A stretch of 26,755 nt of DNA from a virus, in IMG/VR virus record IMGVR_UViG_3300025769_013615, positions 1 through 26,755 of that record; one strand, 5' to 3'. Below are positions 16,617 to 23,530 of this stretch, piece by piece. Numbering within the stretch: the stretch's first letter is position 1; each line of letters begins with the position of its first letter. The notes under the pieces are model-generated. The model made no database searches, was not told where the DNA came from, and saw only the letters and a program-made list of their open reading frames with translations. The translations under genes and the position numbers were made by a program.

Positions 16617-17279
16617 ATGAGAAGAAAACACCACAAAGCGCCAACAGTAACCGGTGACGCTACAGCTCGCTATGAGCGACTCAGCCACAGCGGATCAACT
16701 TGGTTTGATTTGATGCCTACGCCGGCTGATGCGACTGATGGCGGAACAGGCGGAATATGGCCGGCTTTTGATGGTTTGTCATGGGCTACCATTGGAAAGC
16801 CTTCTAAACTCGATTTTGCGGGAGCTTTTACGATCACCGGTTGGGCCTATCAAGACCCCAATCCACCAACTCAAGGCAATGAATACGTTATTGGCAGAGA
16901 CGGTGCCACGCGCAACGTCATCTATACGCAGAGCGACAACGGCAATCAGATCAGCTTCTTTTGCTGGACTCCTGGCTTTAACTCAGCGCAAGGCCCAGCA
17001 GCAACACCAGCCGGCCAATGGTATTTTACGGCGTGCGTCAATGAGGGCGCAGGTAATGACCTAAAAATCTACATCAACGGCGCTTTAGCAGGTACTGACG
17101 CAGGCGGCGGCGGCGTTGTGGCTTGGGGGGCCGATGACTGGGAGTTTGGGCGGCCGCAAAGTGGTGGCGCAACTGACTATTTTACGGGCCAAATCGACAC
17201 CGGGCGTTTTTATAATCGAGCGCTAAGCGCTGACGAAATATTTAGAGACTACAACGCCGGCAAGCCGGCCCATCCTTAA
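16617..17279 (+). CDS. LamG/concanavalin-like lectin domain protein
   Basis: A 220-residue protein whose body matches a LamG/concanavalin A-like jelly roll: FAGAFTITGWAYQDPN, then NDLKIYINGALAGTDAG, and the very typical closing pattern YFTGQIDTGRFYNRALSADEI. Such domains bind carbohydrate or protein surfaces and occur in phage tail fibres and tail-tip proteins, so host-surface contact is likely. The N-terminal 40 residues are a separate lead (MRRKHHKAPTVTGDATARYE). No signal peptide is seen, in keeping with a virion protein. Confidence 0.8.
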   Translation: MRRKHHKAPTVTGDATARYERLSHSGSTWFDLMPTPADATDGGTGGIWPAFDGLSWATIGKPSKLDFAGAFTITGWAYQDPNPPTQGNEYVIGRDGATRNVIYTQSDNGNQISFFCWTPGFNSAQGPAATPAGQWYFTACVNEGAGNDLKIYINGALAGTDAGGGGVVAWGADDWEFGRPQSGGATDYFTGQIDTGRFYNRALSADEIFRDYNAGKPAHP

Positions 17280-17291
17280 GGAGAATAGAAA

Positions 17292-17585
17292 ATGGCAAAT
17301 CCTACCAACGCAGAGCGAATGAATCGGCCTGTCTGGAACAACACAGCAAGCGTGACAGCGGTTGCATTGACTGGCGGTTTTGATGCTGTGTCAACCGATG
17401 GTTATTATGTGATCATCAGCAATGTTGGCGCTAATAACTGCTTTATTGGCCCAAGCAACACCGTCCCAGGCGTTTTGCTTCAGCCAGGCGCAACGTTTGA
17501 AACGGCAATTATTCCAGGCTCTGCGCTTTTTGCTCAAGGCACAGCAGGCCAGCCCATCACCGTTGTGCAATATGTGGGTGAGTGA
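17292..17585 (+). CDS. Small beta-rich tail/virion protein
   Basis: A 97-residue protein with a good ribosome site (AAGGAGAATAGAAA before the ATG). The sequence is almost entirely beta strand and turn: NTASVTAVALTGGFDAVS, GYYVIISNVGANNCFIGPSN, VLLQPGATFETAIIPGS. This pattern (strand, N-G turn, LxPG) is common in small phage tail or head-fibre proteins. Its stop overlaps the following start as TGATG. The exact role is unknown. Confidence 0.68.
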   Translation: MANPTNAERMNRPVWNNTASVTAVALTGGFDAVSTDGYYVIISNVGANNCFIGPSNTVPGVLLQPGATFETAIIPGSALFAQGTAGQPITVVQYVGE

Positions 17586-17776
17586 TGTTTGATTTTCTAA
17601 AAACTGGCGGCAAAGCGCCAACGGCTTTGATCCTGTGCGCCACTTGGGCCTCTGCGCTTGGCACCTTTGTTGCCGCTGCGTTTGGCTTGGCTGAGTTTGA
17701 CAATGTGGGCGCAGGCTTGCTGACGGGCGCAGCTTCTGCGCTCTACTATGGCAGACGCAAAAGCGATGCTAGCTAA
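17585..17776 (+). CDS. Holin candidate
   Basis: A 63-residue protein starting at ATG 17585, which overlaps the previous stop as TGATG. It has two likely membrane helices (PTALILCATWASALGTFVAAA and NVGAGLLTGAASALYY), a short acidic turn between them, and a basic C-terminal end GRRKSDAS. That layout matches small two-helix holins, which form the hole that triggers lysis. Its neighbours are other membrane proteins and a coiled-coil anchor protein. The call rests on topology and context; other small membrane proteins look similar. Confidence 0.6.
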   Translation: MFDFLKTGGKAPTALILCATWASALGTFVAAAFGLAEFDNVGAGLLTGAASALYYGRRKSDAS

Positions 17777-18023
17777 GATCATTGCGGGCTGTTTAGCTTT
17801 AATAGGCGCTGTGTCAGCGTTCTTTGCGATGTTAGCTTTAAGGCGAATTGACAGGAAACATGCACAAATCGAACTACTCAAAGCAAGGCAAGAAGCCCAA
17901 GCCGAAAACGAAGAAAACAAAGCGCGGCTCGAAGAAGAAATAACCAAGGTTGTTGAGCCGATCCACAAGCTGACCGACAGCAAAGAAGATCGTGAACAGC
18001 TCGCGAATCTTCTGGACGAATGA
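17748..18023 (+). CDS. Membrane-anchored coiled-coil protein (i-spanin-like)
   Basis: A 91-residue protein with one N-terminal membrane helix (about residues 9–30, IIAGCLALIGAVSAFFAMLA) and then a long charged coiled coil (about 33–75, ERKH-type heptads ending DREQLANLLDE). This is the layout of Rz-type inner-membrane spanins, which link inner and outer membrane to finish lysis in Gram-negative hosts. It overlaps the holin candidate by 29 bases. A partner outer-membrane lipoprotein was not recognised, so the spanin role is tentative. Confidence 0.6.
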   Translation: MADAKAMLAKIIAGCLALIGAVSAFFAMLALRRIDRKHAQIELLKARQEAQAENEENKARLEEEITKVVEPIHKLTDSKEDREQLANLLDE

Positions 18024-18109
18024 CGGCAGCGCTTTTGATTCTAATGCTCTGGTCAATCATCGGCACGGTGGTTGCCTTTGCGTTTGGAAAGGTAACAGGA
18101 TCATGTTGA
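18020..18109 (+). CDS. 29-residue membrane micropeptide
   Basis: A very short gene starting in an ATGA overlap with the previous stop and overlapping the next start by seven bases. It encodes MTAALLILMLWSIIGTVVAF followed by AFGKVTGSC, almost entirely one membrane helix. Overlapping starts on both sides suggest coupled translation. Possible roles are holin helper or antiholin, by analogy with other lysis clusters. No family is recognised, and expression is unproven. Confidence 0.45.
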   Translation: MTAALLILMLWSIIGTVVAFAFGKVTGSC

Positions 18110-18363
18110 TTATTGCTGTGCCGTGCGTTGCCTCTGCTGCTTTGGATCAAGGCCAAAAGGCAGAGTGTGACGGCATATTGATCAGCGCCCAAAAAGCCAA
18201 AGAAGCCGTGGCATGTGCGCGTGAGGTTGAGCTGCGCAAAACGTTTGAGTGCGCACCTTGTCCAGCTTGCCCAGAGTGCGACAAGCCAGAAACCATGCAG
18301 ATTGCCACGGCCTCTTTTTTCTCAGGGTTTGTGCTTGGGCTTTTGCTGCTGTTGGTACGCTAG
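18103..18363 (+). CDS. Cys-rich tail-anchored membrane protein, unknown role
   Basis: An 86-residue protein using ATG 18103; a longer version from GTG 17992 would overlap the previous genes and lacks support. The N-terminus is a short hydrophobic segment (MLIIAVPCVASAALDQG), the middle has CAPCPACPEC, and the C-terminus has a strong membrane helix (ATASFFSGFVLGLLLLLVR). It sits last in the rightward lysis cluster. The VPC sequence does not fit the usual lipobox, so I do not call a lipoprotein. A u-spanin-like or other lysis role is possible but unproven. Its 3' end overlaps the converging leftward gene by 42 bases. Confidence 0.55.
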   Translation: MLIIAVPCVASAALDQGQKAECDGILISAQKAKEAVACAREVELRKTFECAPCPACPECDKPETMQIATASFFSGFVLGLLLLLVR

Positions 18364-18534
18364 ATAAAGAGCGCGAGCGTTTGTCCAAGAGTAGCCAACA
18401 CCTTGCAGCGCATTAATAACGGCCGGCTCTCCATTTTCAAAGCAGCTGCTCAGCGCAAACCGGTGATGTGACGGCAGGCGTTCAAGCAAATATTGCCGTG
18501 ATGCTTCTTTCATTGCCTGTTGTTCAGTCTTCAT
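18322..18534 (-). CDS. Hypothetical protein, 70 residues
   Basis: A small leftward gene at the end of the early operon. I chose ATG 18534, which lies inside the end of the PP-loop gene and has GGGGA about nine bases upstream; a longer in-frame version (start 18690) would be buried in that gene. The protein is helical with ASRQYLLERLPSHH and ends in QQQQKPKHKP. The GEPAVINALQGVGYSWTNA segment resembles a small helix-turn element. No family is recognised. It overlaps the converging rightward gene. Confidence 0.5.
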   Translation of the reverse strand: MKTEQQAMKEASRQYLLERLPSHHRFALSSCFENGEPAVINALQGVGYSWTNARALYLAYQQQQKPKHKP

Positions 18535-19393
18535 TGTTGCTGGTCCCCATATCGCAAAGGCCCCACATGCGGCAGCCGGGTTGGCCCATATCCAAAAGCT
18601 TGAACTGGCGGCCGCCTCGATCGGTTTGCGCCCACTCAACCACGTCATCAATATAAGTTGGCTCGCCTTCTTTTTTGGTCGCTGATTCACGGTGAAACAT
18701 TGAGCCGCCTATTTCTTTTTCTAACGCTCGAATCTCATCAATGCGCCAGGGGTCGTTATTAGCTACCGCAGCAATTTCGCTTTTTCGGCTATAGATGCAC
18801 GGGTAGCAGCCGACCCGGCTCGCTGGGTTTTCTTTGCGTAAATACAAAGAACAAGGGCGGATGTTGTGTTTTGTGTGAATAGCCACCACATCCTCAACAC
18901 TCCATTCAATGATTGGCCGCCAGGTGTCTGCTTTCATAGGGCCGCCACTGTCCCACATATCAAGAGCCGCACGGCTTCTAGACTCAGCAGCTCGGATGCC
19001 AACGCAGTTTATTGGCGACTCTTCAAAAGTTGCCATGTGTTGTTTGATTGGATCGGTCTTAAGAAGCCTAGTACAAAACCGAATTGTTCGATGTGGGAAA
19101 ATCTTATTGGCCCGCACAGCGTCAACAAATCCGCCGGGATACTTTGCGTTTTTGGCTCGGTGTATCGGTCCTATAACGCCTTCAAGGTAATCGAGATAAT
19201 CGTAAAGGTCGGGATGTTCCCAGCCCGTGTCAGCAAAGACCCAATAGCAACGATCAGCCAAGCCTTGATCAATCAGCCAAAGCGCCATTGCTGTTGAGTC
19301 TTTGCCGCCACTAACTGACACCAACAACGGCCGGTCTTCAATAATCTCTGACCAGTGCCGAGCACCTTCTGCAATGCGATCTAAAACGCTCAT
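18524..19393 (-). CDS. PP-loop ATPase, PAPS reductase/DndC-like
   Basis: A 289-residue protein. I chose ATG 19393: it overlaps the dnaB-like stop as ATGA and has GGAG nine bases upstream; ATG 19408 in the same frame is an alternative. The PP-loop is VSVSGGKDST (motif at residues 28–34), with FADTGWEHPD, RFCTRLLKTDP and VGIRAAESRSRA as further family motifs, and Cys residues in RPCSLYL and VGCYPCIYSRKSE. Proteins like this adenylylate a substrate and often bind an iron–sulphur cluster; phage members are annotated PAPS reductase, and relatives include DndC. The substrate cannot be read here. No dnd neighbours are present. Confidence 0.87.
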   Translation of the reverse strand: MSVLDRIAEGARHWSEIIEDRPLLVSVSGGKDSTAMALWLIDQGLADRCYWVFADTGWEHPDLYDYLDYLEGVIGPIHRAKNAKYPGGFVDAVRANKIFPHRTIRFCTRLLKTDPIKQHMATFEESPINCVGIRAAESRSRAALDMWDSGGPMKADTWRPIIEWSVEDVVAIHTKHNIRPCSLYLRKENPASRVGCYPCIYSRKSEIAAVANNDPWRIDEIRALEKEIGGSMFHRESATKKEGEPTYIDDVVEWAQTDRGGRQFKLLDMGQPGCRMWGLCDMGTSNNED

Positions 19394-20670
19394 TGTCTCG
19401 CTCTCCATCCAAAACGGTGATTTGCTAAGTCTGGCACAATATCAATCGGCCCCAGCTCGCCCCAACGATTCTTTGCAACCAGCAGTTGAGCCGCTGCATC
19501 AGCATCATCATGATCAGGCCGATAGAGCAACAGGATGGCATCTGCATCTTGTTCAATAGCGCCCGAATCTCGCAAATGGTGTGCCGCTGGCTTTAGTGAT
19601 GCCTTGGCTGCTCGGTTGAGTTGAGACGCAGCAAGCACAACGCAATTGAGCCGTTGGCTTAGCGCTTTGCATTCTGACGACACAGCGCCAACTTCTAGCG
19701 TGCGAGTCTCAAACCGTTTGCCCTTGGGCGCGCTAAATGACGTTAAATAGTCAACCACCACGCAACCCAAATGGCCTGCTCTGCTCAGTTTGTGTGCGTC
19801 AGAACAAACATCATCAATCGAGCGACTAGGCTTGATCAACAGGCGCTCAAGGATCTGAGCTTGTGTATTGGCCGCCATAAGCACTTGATCCATTGCGCCG
19901 GCCTGTTGGTTGCGCAACGGGTTGATGAAGTCTCTGCCTTCCAAGCAGCACAGCGCTTTAAGCGCCAGCTCGGCTTCTGTCATCTCACAGGTGGCAAACA
20001 AAACCAGCATTTCAGGGTTTTTGCGCAGCAAATGCAAGGCAACCTGTAAAGTTATTGTCGTTTTACCATCACCGGGCCTGCCTCCAATCACATACATGCG
20101 GCCAGGCGTTAGCGGCATTCTGTGATCAAGTGGCGTGCCCGTCGTAAAGCCGGGCTTGAAGGCTTCTTCAAGGTTTGTGGTCAAGGTGTAAAACGCCTGC
20201 TGGAGCTTTACACTTTTGTTGCTCTCCACATCCTCAAGAGCGCTGCGCAGTGACTCTAGGGCAGTCTTTGAACTGTCGCCCCAACCTTCGGCAGCGTCTG
20301 CCACTTGGCGTGCGATGTGGCCGATCCTGCGCAGCCTGGAACACTCAAGCAAAGCCTCTGCCGCTTGATCATACCCGGCCAAGATACGATCAAGCTTATA
20401 TTGGCCAAAGCTTTCTACATACTCAGCGCCCCCAGCCACTTCCAGATCACCACTCTGGCGCAGCCTATCAACGATCACCAGCGTTGGTGCATCTCCGCCA
20501 CCATCGCGAATCTCTTCTAGGATCGCCGACCAAATGGTTTTGTGTTTCTCATTGTGAAAATCACTAGCCTTGATCGTTTCAATCTTCTCAAGCTCAAGTT
20601 TAGTGGCAAACATCGCTTGCGCTAAAAGCGTTAACTCTGCTTGCCTTGCTGTTGCCTCTGCTGGGTTCAT
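19390..20670 (-). CDS. dnaB: Replicative DNA helicase, DnaB-like
   Basis: A 426-residue hexameric helicase that unwinds the phage fork. The N-terminal domain (about 1–150) has the DnaB-type helical bundle, with FHNEKHKTIWSAILEE and VVDRLRQSGDLEVAGGAEYV. The RecA-like domain has Walker A GGRPGDGKTT at residues 196–205, Walker B GCVVVDYL (D307), and SQLNRAAKASLKPAAHHLRD followed by SGAIEQDADAILLLYR. All core motifs are present. The start is preceded by GGGGGCAGAG and overlaps the ruvC stop as ATGA; the end overlaps the PP-loop gene. Confidence 0.95.
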   Translation of the reverse strand: MNPAEATARQAELTLLAQAMFATKLELEKIETIKASDFHNEKHKTIWSAILEEIRDGGGDAPTLVIVDRLRQSGDLEVAGGAEYVESFGQYKLDRILAGYDQAAEALLECSRLRRIGHIARQVADAAEGWGDSSKTALESLRSALEDVESNKSVKLQQAFYTLTTNLEEAFKPGFTTGTPLDHRMPLTPGRMYVIGGRPGDGKTTITLQVALHLLRKNPEMLVLFATCEMTEAELALKALCCLEGRDFINPLRNQQAGAMDQVLMAANTQAQILERLLIKPSRSIDDVCSDAHKLSRAGHLGCVVVDYLTSFSAPKGKRFETRTLEVGAVSSECKALSQRLNCVVLAASQLNRAAKASLKPAAHHLRDSGAIEQDADAILLLYRPDHDDADAAAQLLVAKNRWGELGPIDIVPDLANHRFGWRARQ

Positions 20671-21215
20671 CTCTGCCCCCTGTCACGCACGTTTAACATC
20701 ATGCGCACAAGATCATGATCTTGCGCCGTCACAGCTGCGCCCAAAGCATCGGCCGCATGGTTGCGCTGAGTCTTTGTTATCGGCGCGAGCTGCTGCTCTG
20801 AATCATCGACCAAAAAGGCCAAAGCATTTTCCACAGATTGTTTGCTTGCGCTCGCATCATTGCAAATGGCCTTCTTTATCTCTTGCGGCCTAAACTGAAG
20901 AATCGGCGTTGCCCACACTTCGCCCAAAGCAGACAAGCAGCCCCAGGCCATGGCAACCGATCGGTCAGCATTAACAAAGCTTGTCCAGCTTTGGGCCTCT
21001 GCCGCAATCACAATGGGTTCATGTTGCCGTTGCAACTGCTGCAACTGCTTTGTGATGTGCGCAACTCTTCTGGCGTTATCATCGCAGCGCTTGAGCTTGC
21101 GATCCGGCTTAGTTCTAATCACTCCAGCGCCCAAGCACCTTGGGCGGTCCCCACTCAAATCGAGTAGGGACCAACCAAGGCTTGAGAAACCGGGATCAAT
21201 ACCCAGAATCACCAT
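20667..21215 (-). CDS. ruvC: RuvC-like Holliday junction resolvase
   Basis: A 182-residue endonuclease of the RuvC family that cuts four-way junctions made during replication and recombination. Catalytic acidic residues are seen in GIDPG (D7), AAEAQS (E73) and HAADALGAA (H153, D156). Length matches RuvC. It starts inside the end of the single-strand-binding candidate gene and ends in an ATGA overlap with dnaB, so it is part of the same operon. In phages it trims branched DNA before packaging. Confidence 0.92.
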   Translation of the reverse strand: MVILGIDPGFSSLGWSLLDLSGDRPRCLGAGVIRTKPDRKLKRCDDNARRVAHITKQLQQLQRQHEPIVIAAEAQSWTSFVNADRSVAMAWGCLSALGEVWATPILQFRPQEIKKAICNDASASKQSVENALAFLVDDSEQQLAPITKTQRNHAADALGAAVTAQDHDLVRMMLNVRDRGQR

Positions 21216-21685
21216 TGGGGAGCATCTCCAGCCGGGGCCGCTTGCTGTTGCGGTTGTTGCTGGAAGGCTTCCACACGTTTGATGCGGCTGCTTTGCTTCT
21301 GTTCACCGGCGTTGGTTTGATAGCTCCGAACGTCAGTAGTCAGCCTAAACGTCTGATTGCGAGCATCGCCGATCATGCGCGTCATGGTCATCAGCATTTG
21401 CTCTGGGTTGTCACCATCAGGCATTTGATTATAACCACAGGCGTCGTACATCATGCGAGCAAGCCAACCAAACTTCGCAGGATCATGCGGCCAATCTAGC
21501 CACAAGTAGCGGTTGCTGTAATCACCATCAATAATCACAAACGTCAGCGATGTGCGCGCTCTGCCGTCTGCGTCGTAACTCAGCTCACACTCTTTGAGCT
21601 GCGCAGCATACCGGCCAGCAGGCACAGGCGTTGAAGTGCCACCACTACCGCCCCAGGAATCCCAAACATCTTGCTTTGTCGTCAT
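21209..21685 (-). CDS. Single-strand DNA-binding candidate (DUF669-like)
   Basis: A 158-residue protein. I chose ATG 21685, one base after the Sak4 stop, because AAGGTG lies about nine bases upstream; the longer frame to 21943 is a shadow inside the Sak4 gene. The N-terminus DVWDSWGGSGGTSTPVPAGR leads into a beta barrel-like region (YAAQLKECELSYDADG, TSLTFVIIDGDYSNRYLW), in the manner of DUF669 phage proteins found beside Sak-type recombinases. The tail is glutamine-rich (FQQQPQQQ) and ends GDAPQW, recalling the flexible tail with terminal aromatic of single-strand-binding proteins. Confidence 0.7.
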   Translation of the reverse strand: MTTKQDVWDSWGGSGGTSTPVPAGRYAAQLKECELSYDADGRARTSLTFVIIDGDYSNRYLWLDWPHDPAKFGWLARMMYDACGYNQMPDGDNPEQMLMTMTRMIGDARNQTFRLTTDVRSYQTNAGEQKQSSRIKRVEAFQQQPQQQAAPAGDAPQW

Positions 21686-21686
21686 C

Positions 21687-22469
21687 TTATGCACCTTCTT
21701 TCTTAATGCGGGCCAATCCCGCGTATAAACTGTCCAAATCTGCTTGATTGCGGCTTGGCCAAATGTGCCAGCCTGCATCACGATCGCCGAACAACTCTTT
21801 GGCTGTGCGACACTTTGCCGTCTGTTGATTGCTGGGCCTGAAATCAAGGTAACGCGTGGACGGCTCAAGGTTAAGCCGCTCGGCCTCATGCTCTGCAACA
21901 ATGCGCAAGCGTGCCACGCAGTCAAACTGCCCAATCGCATCAACCGTGGATTTTTCTGGGATCGACGGCCGCCAATGACCGGTCAAGCCTTCAATCTCTT
22001 TGGCCTCTTGCTGAAACGTCGCAACCGCTGGCACGCCAGACCCAGCAGCGTCACGCAGAGCACGGATCGAGCGGGCCAACATGGCTTTACGCGTCCCATA
22101 GTGCTGCAGTTGGGGCGTATCAAGCAAGCCGGTTGCCTCGCGTAGTATCAACTCGCTAAGCTCTGACATTGTATCCACAGCAACCAAACCGCTTGGGTTG
22201 TCGATGGTGATTTGATTCTTTATCTCCTCCAATACCGCTTTGCCGTCACCATTGCTGGTGGCGCTCAAAAGTACAGTTTGAGATAACCCAACCTCGCGAG
22301 CTGCTGAATACAAGCCGCGCTCTGTGTCGATCAGCAGCGCTGACCGTTGGTGATTCTCAGCAGCTTTGGCCAAACCAGCCAAGAGCGTGCTTTTGCCTGT
22401 TCCAGGCGCTCCATAAATCATGAGCGTCATTGCCGATGATGGCGCTGCGCTCAAATCAATCCGTTCCAT
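21687..22469 (-). CDS. RecA-fold ATPase, Sak4-like annealing protein
   Basis: A 260-residue protein with Walker A GAPGTGKSTLL at residues 20–30, an ALLIDTERG segment and Walker B GLVAVDT (D99). Size, gene order and motifs match Sak4-type (RecA-like) single-strand annealing ATPases in phages, which sit beside a DUF669 protein and a Cas4-like nuclease. AGGAGGCA is seen upstream of the ATG. Probable role is recombination during replication. The alternative is a general AAA ATPase; the neighbours favour Sak4. Confidence 0.85.
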   Translation of the reverse strand: MERIDLSAAPSSAMTLMIYGAPGTGKSTLLAGLAKAAENHQRSALLIDTERGLYSAAREVGLSQTVLLSATSNGDGKAVLEEIKNQITIDNPSGLVAVDTMSELSELILREATGLLDTPQLQHYGTRKAMLARSIRALRDAAGSGVPAVATFQQEAKEIEGLTGHWRPSIPEKSTVDAIGQFDCVARLRIVAEHEAERLNLEPSTRYLDFRPSNQQTAKCRTAKELFGDRDAGWHIWPSRNQADLDSLYAGLARIKKEGA

Positions 22470-22484
22470 AGTTGCCTCCTAAAG

Positions 22485-23516
22485 CTAGAACGTCAGTTGA
22501 CCATGCCGCACTAGGGCGGCGTACAAATGCACAGCGGGGTTGGTGCGGTATTTATCCGCAAGCGCTGGCAGGTTTTTCGTTTTACTTGTCGTCTTGTATT
22601 CGATGATCGCAAGTTGACCATTGGTCAGCCTGACCACCATATCTGGAATCCCGTGCAGCCACTTCTTTGACCCGGGCATTTTCATGACTCGGCGGCGCTC
22701 TGACTCGACAATCTCAACCACGTCACGCATTGCCAAATCAAACATGCTGCGTGCGCGCTCGGCCATTTCTTCCAAGCCGTCATTCTCAACCAGCTCGTTA
22801 AATGCCTCTGAGTCAATCTGGCTGTTTTCGTGCATCTCAATCGCTCGGATGCCTAGTTCAATGCGCAGGTCATGGCTTGTTAGACTCTGATCTTTAGCGA
22901 GCATCTCAAGCAGATGATGTGTGAGACTGCCACGGATACGCGCAACAGCCTTTTTGCCTTCAGATACCTGACGTTTGCGCCAGCGATACTCAATCGCCCA
23001 AAGCCGTTGGCATTTGGCAAAAGATCGCATCTCGCTTGGGCTGATCACAAAGCCGCGCCGGTCTCGCTTTATTTCCTTTGATGTGCGCCCGTATTTGATG
23101 CGGATCGTTGAAGGTTCTTTGGCCTCTTCAACGTTGAGCCAGCCATCAATATCAGACGCCATCGGGTCTGACTCGCAATAGATGCGCCAATGGCACATCT
23201 CGCAGGCGAAACCGTTTTTGGGAGGGAGCAAACTGCTCTTGGCAATGGCCTTTTGATAGTGCTGAGCATCATAGAGCGCCGAGTTGGTCAGCGTATCATC
23301 TGCCCACATATCGTAGCCAAAAACCCATGCCTCTTGATCGCGCTGCTGCAAGTGCTCCAAATACGTCTGATCAACGTCTTGGCCTTGATCGTCGCAAGTC
23401 TTCACATACAGCGCAGCTGTTGTGTCAGCTCGCAAGTTGGTTGAGACTTTGCCGCTCTTGAGCACTTGAGGTTTGCTGGGCGGCGTAGGCCGTCCCAAAA
23501 TATAACGAATCAACAT
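22485..23516 (-). CDS. Cas4-like PD-(D/E)XK nuclease, halves in permuted order
   Basis: A 343-residue protein with a good ribosome site (AAGAGGCAACA before ATG). Residues 1 to about 117 look like the normal C-terminal half of a phage Cas4-like nuclease: IRYILGRPTPPSKPQVLKSG, then DTTAALYV, TYLEHLQQRD and the triad C105, C108, C114. A linker follows (about 118–155). Residues about 156–343 look like the normal N-terminal half: FVISPSEMRSFAKC (C169), GSLTHHLLE (H200), HGIPDMVV (D292), IIEYKT (E306, K308) and AVHLYAAL, where the protein ends. All four cluster cysteines and catalytic residues are kept, so it is probably active. Family membership is firm; the permutation is inferred. Confidence 0.88.
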   Translation of the reverse strand: MLIRYILGRPTPPSKPQVLKSGKVSTNLRADTTAALYVKTCDDQGQDVDQTYLEHLQQRDQEAWVFGYDMWADDTLTNSALYDAQHYQKAIAKSSLLPPKNGFACEMCHWRIYCESDPMASDIDGWLNVEEAKEPSTIRIKYGRTSKEIKRDRRGFVISPSEMRSFAKCQRLWAIEYRWRKRQVSEGKKAVARIRGSLTHHLLEMLAKDQSLTSHDLRIELGIRAIEMHENSQIDSEAFNELVENDGLEEMAERARSMFDLAMRDVVEIVESERRRVMKMPGSKKWLHGIPDMVVRLTNGQLAIIEYKTTSKTKNLPALADKYRTNPAVHLYAALVRHGQLTF

Positions 23517-23530
23517 TGTTGCCTCTTTTC

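Noticed and set aside
17597-17983. Leftward 128-residue frame across the lysis cluster
   Set aside because: It is opposite three coupled rightward genes with membrane-helix signatures; no independent support.
18103-18130. Lipoprotein signal (lipobox) in the Cys-rich membrane protein
   Set aside because: The sequence before the Cys is AVP; proline at −1 is not accepted in the usual lipobox, and the positively charged n-region is missing.
17992-18363. GTG start giving a 123-residue Cys-rich membrane protein
   Set aside because: It would overlap the spanin-like gene and the micropeptide; the extra N-terminal part looks noncoding, and ATG 18103 fits better.
21209-21943. 244-residue frame extending the DUF669-like gene upstream
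   Set aside because: The first 86 residues lie inside the Sak4-like gene in another frame and look like noncoding shadow; ATG 21685 has a ribosome site.
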